Notes: a model not told the origin generated them from the letters alone. DNA of 42,323 bases from Candidatus Poribacteria bacterium (GCA_003635185.1 PYJA01000090.1:1-42323); one strand, 5' to 3'; counted from the stretch's first letter, positions 34,395-42,323 are shown. Numbers and translations are program-made.

Positions 34395-35483
34395 ATGGAA
34401 TCAAATAACCAGACAGAAAGAAAATCACTTTTTTCCTTTGATCGTTGGCTTTTGTATACAGAAATCATTGCAATTATTGGGTTCGTAGTGCTTGCAGCGT
34501 TTTTCACGCAACGAGGCGGTGCTGAACCGAAATCGCCTCCGTTGTCTCAAGCTGAAACCTTTATTACTGAGGCGGATGCGTACTTTGATAAACAACACTT
34601 AGGCAGAGCTGTATTCTTCTATTGGCAAGCACTTCAGGCATTTGAAACTGAAAAAACAGAAGAAAATAGAGCAGATCGGTTGCATGCCAACCTTCGTATT
34701 GCAGAGATTTACTCTCAGCGTAGCTGGTTAAAAGATGCCAAATCACGGCTTGATTATGCTGTCCATATCCAACCGAATCATGAAGATGTCCTCCTGTTAA
34801 GTGGTAAGCTTCTTCGTGATGAGGGCGAGCTTAAAGATGCAACTACACAGTTTTTGGCTGTCCTGGAAAAGAACCCTCATAATGCCGAGGCACACTATCT
34901 TCTTGGCGTTCTGTATCAAGGAAGTAGACAGTATGAAGCGGCATCAAGACACTACAGAGCCGCGATTGAAAGTGATTCGGAATTCGCACATGTTCCATCA
35001 GAAAAAGCACCTATCGGTGTGCTTGCACGTCTTCAATTATCACGGACCTATAACAAGATGTTCCAAAGTTATCGATTTCTTGACCGAGAACTTACCAGTG
35101 AAGATATTGCAGAAGCCTCACGACTTGAAACACAGTCAGTTCTTCTTTTAGAAGAAGCAGTTCAGCAACAACCGGAAATGCAAGAGATTGTCAACGACTT
35201 AATTGGTTTGCTCTACGTACGTGCCAATGCATTGAAGCGCGAAGCAGCAACAAGACCTTATGCAGATGCATTAGAAGTCTATGAACGGATTGTGGAACTT
35301 GATCCGACAGAAATTCAAGCATGGCAAGAGATGGGGGAAATTTATGCTGGATTTCTTGGAGATAAACCGAAAGCACTTGAAATGTACCGAAAAGTCTATG
35401 AACTTGAACCGCATGCAACTTTCTTAGCAATAATCAAATCACTTGAAGAAGAAATTGCTGCAGAAAATGCACCTTTGGAATGA
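34395..35483 (+). CDS. Membrane-anchored TPR protein
   Basis: 362 residues. A single membrane helix is at residues 18-37 (WLLYTEIIAIIGFVVLAAFF), followed by a periplasmic region of tetratricopeptide repeats. TPR-like units include DVLLLSGKLLRDEGELKDAT, NAEAHYLLGVLYQGSRQYEA and EIQAWQEMGEIYAGFLGDKP, spanning about 90-350. TPRs mediate protein-protein contacts. The partner is unknown, though its place directly after dsbD suggests a role in envelope biogenesis, such as cytochrome c maturation. The ATG at 34395 has AAAGGAG upstream; an earlier in-frame ATG at 34341 lies inside dsbD. Confidence 0.85.
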   Translation: MESNNQTERKSLFSFDRWLLYTEIIAIIGFVVLAAFFTQRGGAEPKSPPLSQAETFITEADAYFDKQHLGRAVFFYWQALQAFETEKTEENRADRLHANLRIAEIYSQRSWLKDAKSRLDYAVHIQPNHEDVLLLSGKLLRDEGELKDATTQFLAVLEKNPHNAEAHYLLGVLYQGSRQYEAASRHYRAAIESDSEFAHVPSEKAPIGVLARLQLSRTYNKMFQSYRFLDRELTSEDIAEASRLETQSVLLLEEAVQQQPEMQEIVNDLIGLLYVRANALKREAATRPYADALEVYERIVELDPTEIQAWQEMGEIYAGFLGDKPKALEMYRKVYELEPHATFLAIIKSLEEEIAAENAPLE

Positions 35484-35575
35484 TAGAAACCTGCTGTAAT
35501 TTGGAACTACTTCAATATCAATGTACTCTGTTACATGACGTTTTGTTAGTTTTATCATGAGTTGATACCTTCTTG

Positions 35576-35646
35576 AGTCCCGACAAATCATGCAGCGGAC
35601 CACACGCGTATGCTGCATGATTTGGTAGGGACGATATGTTTATAGA
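35576..35646. mobile_element. GTCCCG|TAGGGACG repeat split by a 43-nt hairpin
   Basis: The repeat half AGTCCCG (35576-35582) and half TAGGGACGATATG (from 35626) are separated by a 43-nt insert. The insert is a near-complete hairpin, CAAATCATGCAGC (35584-35596) / GCTGCATGATTTG (35612-35624). The junction position equals that at 294/422 and 35675/35748. Confidence 0.7.
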
Positions 35647-35668
35647 AAACGTTAAATACCCTATCTTT

Positions 35669-35756
35669 AGTCCCGCTGAATGCCATACGGGGAATGCCTA
35701 AATGGCATTCATACCGTTGATTTGGCGCATTCATAGCGTTGATTTGGTAGGGACGT
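35669..35756. mobile_element. GTCCCG|TAGGGACG repeat split by the 72-nt 'aatgcctaaatggcatt' element
   Basis: AGTCCCG ends at 35675, the 72-nt insert spans 35676-35747, and TAGGGACG resumes at 35748. The insert is nearly identical to 961-1030 and contains the hairpin AATGCC-TAAAT-GGCATT. Confidence 0.75.
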
Positions 35757-35889
35757 GAAATGTCATCGATTATCAGTGTATTACACGGGTATGTAAATAT
35801 TTGACATTTTTTCTCTTGCTATCTATTGAGATATGTGGTATCGTAACGAAATGAATTTCGACCTCATAAAAGCGAGCAATACGTTTAGT

Positions 35890-38274
35890 ATGCAGAAAAA
35901 ATTGGTTAGTATCCTCTTCATCTGTAGTTTGTTTCCAATTCTTGCTAATGCGGCACCGCCAAAGGTCCGTACTCATCTGCCGCCAAATTCGGTTGCGATG
36001 AGTGATGATGCTTTAGCTACTTTTTTCAACCCTGCCGGTCTCGGTACTAGCCGCGCGCTGAATTTATACTACTTACGCACATATCGCAGCAATTTGCCCG
36101 GTGACGATGCTTTCTTTCTCTCTGTCCCTGGTGGCGGATTCAGCATGGAATTTGCAAACGCTTTGAACGATATTGATTTTACGCGTTATAGTCTCTCTGC
36201 TGGACATCATTTCGGGAGTGCCCTATACTGGGGAACAAGTTATAGTTGGATTAATTCTGACAACAGATTTTATGACCGATATAAATCGCTTTCTGTCGGG
36301 TTAATGTATCGGCGCCGCTACATCTCAATCGGGGCAATAGGACGCGACCTGAATCGACCAAAATTACAAAATCAAAAATTAGGACGCACCTACGACTTAG
36401 GTGTCGCGCTGCGCCCAGGAACATGGCGGACCACTTTTTCCATAGATATGCGGAAAACACAAGATGTGGGTGGAATTGATTTGAGTTACGCCGTTGAAAT
36501 CCGTCCGATACGTGAACTTATGCTGCGCGGCACATACAATAGTGATAGTAGTTTTGATATCCGCTTTGGCATTAATATCGGAAATTTCGGTATTGGTACT
36601 GCAAACTATTTTGATGAAAATAGTAAAACAGATACTGGTGTGGGGTACTTTCACTTTTCAACAGCCTCTATAACGAAACCGATCCCTCGTAAACGTCTTT
36701 TTCTTGACTTAGACATGCACCAACTTGACTCAATACTCCGAATCGCTAAATGGGACGAAGATGTAGCAGGTGTTCTAATTCGAATGAACGGGAGCGAGTA
36801 TGGAATGGGACAATTTCAAGAAGTCCGTGATGCAATTTTAGAATTCAAGGAATCGGGCAAAGTCGTTATGTGCTATATCACCGACTGCTCTACTGGAGAT
36901 TATATCGTTGCCGCTGCATGTGATGTGATCTTGATGCATCCAAGTGCCGAAGTTCGTCTTATCGGTTTACGGTCAGAACGCACTTTTTACAAAGGAGCGT
37001 TGGACAAACTCGGCATCCGAGCACATCTTGAACATATCGGTGAATATAAATCTGCATCAGAACCATTCACTCGAAGCGATATGTCCGTACCACATCGCGA
37101 GAACCAAAATGCGCTCCTTGATGACCTATACGATCAACTCACTAAAAATATTGCTACAGCAAGAGGGTGGACATCTGAACACGTTAAACAACTAATTGAC
37201 CACGGGCCCTATACTGCTATTGGCGCACTTAGATCTGAAATTGTGGACGAACTTGTTTATGAGGATAGACTGAAGCACAGAGCAAGTAAACTTGCGGAAG
37301 GTGATGTCACCCTTGTTGAGATCAATGAGTATCTAAATAGTGGTTTGTACCCTCACGATTGGGTGGTACCAAAACCCAAAATTGCAGTTATTGAAGCAAA
37401 AGGGTTGATGTTAACCGGAGAAAGTTTTAACGATCCTTTTACTGGTACGACGGTAATGGGAGCAGAGACGATTGCTCGTGCAATCAAGTATACGCGTGAA
37501 GACACATCAATTAAAGCAGTTGTCTTGCGAATTGATAGTGGTGGTGGGTTAGTTATCGCTGCAGATATTATCTGGAATGAACTCATGTGGCTCACGCAGG
37601 TAAAACCCCTTGTTGTCTCTATGGCAGATGTCGCCGCTTCTGGCGGATATTATATTGCTGCGCCTGCGGATGTTATTGTCGCTGAACCAGGGACAATAAC
37701 TGGTTCGATCGGTGTCATCGGTGGAAAGTATAGTTTCAAAGGGTTGTATGAAAAACTCGGTATCAAGAAAGAAATTATGACTCGCGGGGAACATGCAGAC
37801 TTTTATAGCGATTATAGCGATTATCCACCTCACGAGCAGGAGATTATTCAGAAACAGATCAACGAAATTTATGAGGATTTTATCTCTAAAGTCGCACAGG
37901 GAAGAACGCAATTAACGAGAGAAGACATGGATAAAGTTGCCCGCGGCCGTGTGTGGACAGGAAGGCAAGCGAAAGAGAAAGGATTGGTTGACGAACTCGG
38001 TGGATTGAGCAAAGCGCTTTCAATTGCAAAAAATCTTGCAGGATTGGAAAGAAAAGTTGTTGAGATTGTTAGGTTTCCTAAACGACCTTGGATAACACAA
38101 TTATTGGCAAATATTCAACTGATATCTAAGAAAAGTATGTTCCAGCTGTCAGATATTCATCAATCTTTAGGACATCAATTGTTTGGAAATACCTTGAGCT
38201 TAAAATTAGTCAATATCATCAAAAAGCATCGGATTTTTCTTTTAATGCCTTATGAAGTGAAAGTCAGTTCATAA
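35890..38274 (+). CDS. sppA: Signal peptide peptidase SppA fused to an outer-membrane-barrel-like domain
   Basis: 794 residues. The signal peptide (KKLVSILFICSLFPILANA) is followed by about 240 residues of amphipathic beta strands containing DDALATFFNPAGLGTSRALN. This closely parallels the N-terminus of the PorV/PorQ-like protein at 39113 (DDSNAANYNAAGL). From about residue 265 a long-form SppA (67K type, two tandem ClpP-like halves) follows. K387 is in EYKSASEPF and S584 in AASGGYYIAAP; the 197-residue spacing fits E. coli K209/S409. The protein would cleave leftover signal peptides or membrane-bound substrates at the periplasmic face. The start at 35890 gives a clean signal peptide; in-frame ATGs at 35833 and 35851 are less likely. 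Confidence 0.85.
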   Translation: MQKKLVSILFICSLFPILANAAPPKVRTHLPPNSVAMSDDALATFFNPAGLGTSRALNLYYLRTYRSNLPGDDAFFLSVPGGGFSMEFANALNDIDFTRYSLSAGHHFGSALYWGTSYSWINSDNRFYDRYKSLSVGLMYRRRYISIGAIGRDLNRPKLQNQKLGRTYDLGVALRPGTWRTTFSIDMRKTQDVGGIDLSYAVEIRPIRELMLRGTYNSDSSFDIRFGINIGNFGIGTANYFDENSKTDTGVGYFHFSTASITKPIPRKRLFLDLDMHQLDSILRIAKWDEDVAGVLIRMNGSEYGMGQFQEVRDAILEFKESGKVVMCYITDCSTGDYIVAAACDVILMHPSAEVRLIGLRSERTFYKGALDKLGIRAHLEHIGEYKSASEPFTRSDMSVPHRENQNALLDDLYDQLTKNIATARGWTSEHVKQLIDHGPYTAIGALRSEIVDELVYEDRLKHRASKLAEGDVTLVEINEYLNSGLYPHDWVVPKPKIAVIEAKGLMLTGESFNDPFTGTTVMGAETIARAIKYTREDTSIKAVVLRIDSGGGLVIAADIIWNELMWLTQVKPLVVSMADVAASGGYYIAAPADVIVAEPGTITGSIGVIGGKYSFKGLYEKLGIKKEIMTRGEHADFYSDYSDYPPHEQEIIQKQINEIYEDFISKVAQGRTQLTREDMDKVARGRVWTGRQAKEKGLVDELGGLSKALSIAKNLAGLERKVVEIVRFPKRPWITQLLANIQLISKKSMFQLSDIHQSLGHQLFGNTLSLKLVNIIKKHRIFLLMPYEVKVSS

Positions 38275-38325
38275 AGCGGATTTCTGGATTGTATTTTGCT
38301 ATTATAACCTAAGTTGCCACCTTGT

Positions 38326-38348
38326 AGCACAATCTGTTAGATTGTGCT
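38326..38348. repeat. AGCACAATCT..AGATTGTGCT palindrome
   Basis: A 10-bp inverted repeat with a 3-nt loop, preceded by 'ataacctaagttgccac'. The same left flank occurs near 3477, and related 'aacctattaggttgtgc' palindromes occur near 41628. It is an interspersed family found between genes; a second small palindrome (GCAAACTAACAGTTTGC) follows. Confidence 0.65.
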
Positions 38349-38408
38349 TGTGAAAACGCAAACTAACAGTTTGCTTTACAGAAGATTGCTTAGACCGAAC
38401 TCACGTTA

Positions 38409-38443
38409 AAACTATAAAATAAACAAAAACTATAAAATAAACA
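38409..38443 (+). repeat. Tandem duplication upstream of pcm
   Basis: AAACTATAAAATAAACA occurs twice (38409-38425 and 38427-38443) with one base between. Each unit carries a TATAAA-like box, so the duplication may double an AT-rich promoter element. It ends about 23 nt before the pcm start. Confidence 0.6.
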
Positions 38444-38465
38444 GAAAATTCAAGGTAAGTATTCA

Positions 38466-39104
38466 ATGACACAAGCCAATGAATTTGCTATTGCCAGAAA
38501 AAAGATGGTCCGGGACCAAATTGAAAATCGAGATATTCGGGATCCGGATGTGTTGGCTGCGATGCGAAAAATTGAAAGACATCTTTTTGTTACATCTGAA
38601 TTTCGTAAATGGGCATACCATGATAGACCCCTTCCAATTGATAAGGGACAAACAATTTCGCAACCTTATATGGTTGCTTTGATGACAGAATTACTCAATT
38701 TAAACCCTGATTCGAAAGTGCTTGAAATCGGCACAGGGTGTGGATATCAAACCGCTGTGTTAGCAGAACTTGTCCAGAATGTGTATTCCGTTGAAATTCT
38801 ATCAGAACTTGCTAAAAGTGCTAAAACAAGGTTAAAGGCACTTAACTATCAGAATGTCCATATTAAACATGGAAACGGATATCACGGTTGGATAGAACAT
38901 GCACCTTATGATGCAGTCCTCGTAACGGCTGCGCCCAAAAAAATTCCGCATCGACTTACACAACAACTTGCTGAAGATGGACGAATGGTTATACCTATAG
39001 GTTCGGGTATGCAAGAACTGTTCTTAATTCAGAAATATTGTGGTAAAGTTGAAACCACAAGAATAACTGGTGTTAGTTTTGTTCCGATGACAGGGACACC
39101 TTAG
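38466..39104 (+). CDS. pcm: Protein-L-isoaspartate O-methyltransferase
   Basis: 212 residues, normal length. It repairs isoaspartyl residues in damaged proteins using SAM. Family marks are VRDQIENRDIRDPDVLAAM, RHLFV, the QTISQPYMVALM active-site segment, SAM motif I VLEIGTGCGYQTAVLAEL and the closing segment DGRMVIPIG. AAGGTAAGTATTCA precedes the ATG. It lies 8 nt upstream of the PorV/PorQ-like gene and is probably co-transcribed with it. Confidence 0.95.
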   Translation: MTQANEFAIARKKMVRDQIENRDIRDPDVLAAMRKIERHLFVTSEFRKWAYHDRPLPIDKGQTISQPYMVALMTELLNLNPDSKVLEIGTGCGYQTAVLAELVQNVYSVEILSELAKSAKTRLKALNYQNVHIKHGNGYHGWIEHAPYDAVLVTAAPKKIPHRLTQQLAEDGRMVIPIGSGMQELFLIQKYCGKVETTRITGVSFVPMTGTP

Positions 39105-39112
39105 GAGAAACA

Positions 39113-40069
39113 ATGACAAAAATTAGATTGAGATGCTATTTCATTCTGCTGATGTTCCTATTTTTCAGCTCGCCTACTTTTGCTGCTTTTAATGACATCG
39201 GCATTGGTGCGCGTCCCCTCGGTCTCGGTGGGGCGTTCGTCGCGCTTGCTGATGATAGCAATGCGGCAAACTATAACGCTGCTGGCTTAGCTTATATTGA
39301 GGAGATTCAGATCGGTGCAACTTACGCACAGCGCTTTAATGGGCGTATTACCTATAACACGATTGGCGGGATTGTACCACTCGGCAGGGTGGGAACACTT
39401 GGGGCAAACATCGGTATCCTTACGGAAGACTCTGACATTTATCAGGAACAAACACTACGTTTTTCTTATGGGAACACTATTTTTAAGCAATTCGGGGTTG
39501 GTGTTAACCTAAAGCTGCTTGGCATTAACTTTGATGCAGAAAACGAATTTGTTACCGAGAATCCGTATTTTACGCAAACCTCAAGTTCAGCTTTATCGTT
39601 TGATGTTGGTTTGATTGCAAAGCCGTTCAATAGTTTAAACATCGGTATATCTGTAGAAAATCTACTTCCTGCCAATATGAGTATCTCTGAGGCTAATACA
39701 GATTCAGTTCCCCAAAATATTCGCGTAGGTATAGTATACCGGCTTAAATCTATCGCTGCAATGAGTGCTCAAGGTGCTGCGATCAGTAATTTGTTGAAAT
39801 CAACTTTAGGTACTGTTGAGGTGTTGTCACGTAGTGGTGAAATTTACACACGCGCAGGTGTAGAAATATGGGTGAACAAAGCCATCGCTATCCGAGGCGG
39901 TTATGGAATGAATAGCGGGGGAAATTCTGCTACTATCTTTAGTCTCGGTGGTAGTGCCAAGATTCCGATCAGCAGCACATCCCTGCAACTTGACTACGGA
40001 TTTCAGTTATTGACCGGAGACCTTCAGGACAACACTACACAAAGATTCTCTGTAAACCTACTATTCTAA
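39113..40069 (+). CDS. PorV/PorQ-family outer membrane protein
   Basis: 318 residues. The signal peptide ends at about residue 23 (SSPTFA-AF). The mature N-terminus is IGIGARPLGLGGAFVALADDSNAANYNAAGLA, the family signature. The rest is alternating amphipathic strands ending in an aromatic Phe (VNLLF), typical of outer-membrane barrels. Family members include PorV (LptO) and PorQ, the type IX secretion shuttle and attachment proteins, but also barrels of unknown role in other phyla. AGGAGAAACA precedes the ATG. It is followed after 16 nt by a secreted protein with a sorting-like tail. Confidence 0.85.
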   Translation: MTKIRLRCYFILLMFLFFSSPTFAAFNDIGIGARPLGLGGAFVALADDSNAANYNAAGLAYIEEIQIGATYAQRFNGRITYNTIGGIVPLGRVGTLGANIGILTEDSDIYQEQTLRFSYGNTIFKQFGVGVNLKLLGINFDAENEFVTENPYFTQTSSSALSFDVGLIAKPFNSLNIGISVENLLPANMSISEANTDSVPQNIRVGIVYRLKSIAAMSAQGAAISNLLKSTLGTVEVLSRSGEIYTRAGVEIWVNKAIAIRGGYGMNSGGNSATIFSLGGSAKIPISSTSLQLDYGFQLLTGDLQDNTTQRFSVNLLF

Positions 40070-40085
40070 GAAGGAATTATACCTT

Positions 40086-41519
40086 ATGAAAAACGCAATC
40101 CTTAATTTGATCCTTATTGTTAGCCTATTAATCGTTTTCCAGAGTTACGGTGGAAGCGCATCAGTTGATTCTCGCGGTGAAATTAACGTTAACGTTAAAG
40201 ACGAAACTGAAGGTATTGTTCCCGCCAGTTCAACGGTGCCGCTGATTATGACACTCAGAATTGACAGGTCGTTGGCAGAACCTGGTGAAGAAATTAAGAC
40301 TATTGAAATAACATTACCCCCAGGATTTGTTTCGAAAAAGTCTGATTTTGATAGTATTTCACGAGAAGGAGAAAAACTGCCTGATGCAGAAGCAGTCATC
40401 TCCGGAAATCTGCTGCGTGTAGAACTTACACCAGCAATCACTGATCATAAAAATTCCAGTTTTGAAATCAAATTTGACTGTAGAACATCAAATAATGTTT
40501 CTGAAGCAGTGTTCAGCGTCCTACTTCGCAATAAAGATGATGCACCAATCAGTGAATTTGTCAAGCCAGGAGATGCAGATGGCAAATCAAATAACGATGA
40601 CTTTACATTACAAGTAATTCCAAATGTGCCACCCGCGCCTGTCTCCGGTTTTACCGCAGAAGCCGATAAAACTGGCGAAAATGATGTAACACTCCGTTGG
40701 CAGAAATCAACTGATCCAGATGTTAGTGGATACCTCATCTATCGAGACGAGGATTTCCAAATTGATGTGAAAAACAGTGAATTAACGACATTCCGTGATG
40801 CGATATTCCGTGATGTGAATGTCACTCCGGGAAACCATACCTATCAGATTACTGCTTATAAGATAAAAACTTTATACTCTGCACGCTCACAGGCACAAAC
40901 TGTGAGTGTCTCGGAAGACACCGCAGTGCCAGAGCCGCCGCCGGCACTTGAAATCGTTGCTTCAGCCGAAAAAGTAGATATTTTATGGAAACGAAGCGTT
41001 AGTCGTGATGTATCAAAGTATCGAATTTTGTTTGGATCATCAGAATCTGAAACTCTGGAACCTCTCCCTGATAAAGAAAATCTAACTCCACATCAGGATT
41101 ATTTAGGCAAAGGCTATACACATAGATATATTCATATTCGACGTTTGCCAATAGGAAGTTTTACTTATGCTGTAGTCGCAATTGATGAGGCAGATAATGA
41201 ATCCGCACCCACAAAGAAAAGGCTTCGAATATTTGATAAACCTTATCCTAACCCATTTACACCGTTATCAGCCGACTCAGATTTCAATACCGTTGTCTTT
41301 CCGGCACGTGCCATTGAAGATGTTGAAGGAGAATTTAGTGTGCTTCTCTTTAATCTGAATGGCGTGCTTGTAAAAACCTTGACTGCACAACTTGGGGAAA
41401 CGGAACTGAAATGGGACGGTAAAAATGAAAGCGGTGAAATTGTTGAAAGCGGCATTTATATTTATCAATTACAGGTTGGGGATAGTTATAAAACAGGAAC
41501 AATTATTCTGGCAAAATAG
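40086..41519 (+). CDS. Secreted fibronectin-III protein with FlgD/type IX sorting-like C-terminus
   Basis: 477 residues. A signal peptide (KNAILNLILIVSLLIVFQSYG) is followed by a beta-rich domain (25-175). Two fibronectin type III-like modules follow (about 178-275, 280-375; note DVTLRWQKSTDPDVSGYLIY and VDILWKRSVSRDVSKYRILF). The C-terminal about 85 residues begin PYPNPFTP and contain LKWDGKNESGEIVESGIYIY and a final QLQVGDSYKTGTIILAK. That tail matches the FlgD-Ig / por-secretion sorting-domain pattern. It is probably exported and surface-attached. The function of the body is unknown. Confidence 0.75.
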   Translation: MKNAILNLILIVSLLIVFQSYGGSASVDSRGEINVNVKDETEGIVPASSTVPLIMTLRIDRSLAEPGEEIKTIEITLPPGFVSKKSDFDSISREGEKLPDAEAVISGNLLRVELTPAITDHKNSSFEIKFDCRTSNNVSEAVFSVLLRNKDDAPISEFVKPGDADGKSNNDDFTLQVIPNVPPAPVSGFTAEADKTGENDVTLRWQKSTDPDVSGYLIYRDEDFQIDVKNSELTTFRDAIFRDVNVTPGNHTYQITAYKIKTLYSARSQAQTVSVSEDTAVPEPPPALEIVASAEKVDILWKRSVSRDVSKYRILFGSSESETLEPLPDKENLTPHQDYLGKGYTHRYIHIRRLPIGSFTYAVVAIDEADNESAPTKKRLRIFDKPYPNPFTPLSADSDFNTVVFPARAIEDVEGEFSVLLFNLNGVLVKTLTAQLGETELKWDGKNESGEIVESGIYIYQLQVGDSYKTGTIILAK

Positions 41520-41788
41520 AGGCACATCTATATTCTACCGTTCATAAATTAACGTGAGTTTGATAATAAAAATGTGAGTTCGCTCTAAACACTTTTCATG
41601 GGTAAAAAAGCAGTCTTTTTGTAGCATAACCTATTAGGTTGTGCCGTTTTTTGCGAAAAATAGCAGAGAACGCTGCGGGTGAAAACTTTTTCAAGCTCAC
41701 GTTAAATTACTGCCCTCGTTTCCGCAACAGAAATTGCTGGAGCAATATATCGAAACAAAAGTGTTTTATGAAATAGTTTTTGGAAATA

Positions 41789-41818
41789 TTGACTCAATAT
41801 TAGATATACATGTATACT
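41789..41818 (+). promoter_or_regulatory. Sigma-70-type promoter for the BNR-like gene
   Basis: TTGACT (41789-41794), an 18-nt spacer, TATACT (41813-41818). It lies about 190 nt upstream of the start at 42009, with the inverted-repeat element inserted in between. Confidence 0.55.
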
Positions 41819-41843
41819 ATAAATAAGACTCTTCTCAGAAGAA

Positions 41844-41978
41844 TCAGGACTTACGCATTTTCTCTTAAAGTCCCCCTGATAAGGGGGATTTAGGGGGTTA
41901 AAAAGACGAAAAACACTGAAATACCGGACTATTTAACCCCCCTGCCCCCCTTATCAAGGGGGAATGCGTAAGTCCTGA
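41844..41978. mobile_element. MITE with 'tcaggacttacgcatt' terminal inverted repeats
   Basis: A 135-nt element. The left end is TCAGGACTTACGCATTT and the right end is its inverse AATGCGTAAGTCCTGA. Inside are further inverted arms (TCCCCCTGATAAGGGGGA / CCCCCTTATCAAGGGGG and GGGGGTTAAA / TTTAACCCCC). GAAGAA directly flanks both ends, a likely 6-bp target duplication. No coding capacity is present. Confidence 0.8.
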
Positions 41979-42008
41979 GAAGAATTTTAAATTTTTAAAG
42001 GAGTTATT

Positions 42009-42323
42009 ATGAACAGATTAAAGGCATCTTTACAATTATCAAAAATCATTAGATTTTCAATTATTTGTACTTTAGCAATTGCCTTACCAGCTATGGCAGG
42101 ATGGGTTGTAATACAAACAAGCGATCCAGGCCATCGTGATTATATGTCTATTACATTTACAGGAGAAAATACTGGGTGGGTTGTAGGTTCAGCACTGCTT
42201 GATGATTTAGATAACCCTGGCTTCATCGGATATACGATGGATGGTGGGAAAACGTGGCAAAAATCGGATGTAAAACTCAGAGCAGACTTAGCCGGAATCT
42301 TTTTTTTAGATGCGAATCACGGG
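42009..42323 (+). CDS. BNR/YCF48-like exported protein, N-terminal part only
   Basis: 105 codons visible; the frame runs off the window end. AAAGGAG lies 5 nt before the ATG. Residues 1-32 form a signal peptide ending in PAMA. The start of a beta-propeller repeat follows: WVVIQTSDPG, ITFTGENTGWVVGS, then GYTMDGGKTWQKSD, the Asp-box-like (S/T)xDGGxTW motif of BNR/YCF48 proteins. Such proteins are exported or surface beta-propellers; the function cannot be set from this fragment. Confidence 0.8.
   Translation, partial: MNRLKASLQLSKIIRFSIICTLAIALPAMAGWVVIQTSDPGHRDYMSITFTGENTGWVVGSALLDDLDNPGFIGYTMDGGKTWQKSDVKLRADLAGIFFLDANHG

Larger units (their letters stand above)
35484..35889. other. Intergenic stretch with two interrupted repeats
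   Basis: Besides the repeats listed separately, there is a TTGACA at 35801-35806 about 85 nt before the next start. The best -10 at 17-nt spacing (TATTGA) is poor, so I do not call a promoter. Confidence 0.6.
41520..42008. other. Intergenic stretch with repeats, a promoter and a MITE
   Basis: Apart from the promoter and inverted-repeat element listed below, it contains a 'taacctattaggttgtgc' palindrome (about 41627) and two copies of an 'ACTCACGTTAAA'-like motif (41552-41563 inverted, 41696-41707) that also occurs near 3653 and 38399. No gene is seen. Confidence 0.6.

Noticed and set aside
35801..35829. Promoter for sppA (TTGACA-N17-TATTGA)
   Set aside because: The -35 is perfect, but the -10 matches only three of six positions and lacks the key A and final T.

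Overview
The window looks like one contig of a free-living or host-associated Gram-negative bacterium of moderate GC. The envelope genes (cytochrome bd, DsbD, a PorV/PorQ-like barrel, a lipoprotein, an SppA-barrel fusion) imply an outer membrane. A phytanoyl-CoA dioxygenase-type enzyme, a TIM-barrel sugar isomerase, an unusual phosphatase-superfamily enzyme, a PorX-type regulator and many short palindromic repeats together resemble Candidatus Poribacteria or a nearby lineage. That placement is inference from gene content; there is no rRNA in the window. Housekeeping promoters match the ordinary sigma-70 consensus.

Layout: every confident gene from 1186 to 24953 is on the minus strand, and every gene from 25453 to the right end is on the plus strand. 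The left end (1-1185) is a gene-free mosaic of palindromic repeats. Then come a hydroxyisobutyrate-type dehydrogenase, a flippase-like membrane protein, nadC, a small hypothetical protein, a sugar isomerase/epimerase, a PlsC-type acyltransferase and a mannose-6-phosphate isomerase-like cupin. A transposase relic and repeats follow (8.7-9.4 kb). Next is cytochrome bd with a methyltransferase gene between cydA and cydB, then a PhyH-type dioxygenase, a sugar-1-phosphate nucleotidyltransferase, an Rpn/transposase_31 nuclease, and the translation operon. Read 5' to 3' on the minus strand that operon is ffh, rpsP, khpA, trmD, [new gene], rplS, rnhB, yraN. A large single-chain restriction-modification protein (21885-24953) lies between two direct copies of a degenerate repeat, at the point where gene direction flips.

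The plus-strand half holds a beta-helix lipoprotein, a UbiA-like prenyltransferase with a phosphatase-superfamily partner, a GlcD/GlcE-like FAD oxidase, a PorX-like response regulator/PglZ protein with a degenerate receiver, DsbD, a TPR protein, an SppA peptidase fused to an outer-membrane-barrel-like domain, pcm, a PorV/PorQ-like protein, a fibronectin-III protein with a FlgD/type-IX-sorting-like tail, and the start of a BNR/YCF48-like exported protein.

Most notable: between trmD and rplS, what looks like two genes is one 515-codon reading frame interrupted by a single in-frame UGA. The UGA follows a Cys codon (Cys-Sec), lies inside a thioredoxin-like fold, and is followed at the right distance by a hairpin whose loop contains AGGU, as in the E. 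coli fdhF SECIS. I read it as an undescribed or little-described selenoprotein inside a core translation operon. Second: three unrelated palindromic segments (127, 43 and 72 nt) are each inserted at exactly the same position, in the loop of a small GTCCC-GTA-GGGAC hairpin repeat, which points to a site-specific insertion process acting on this repeat.
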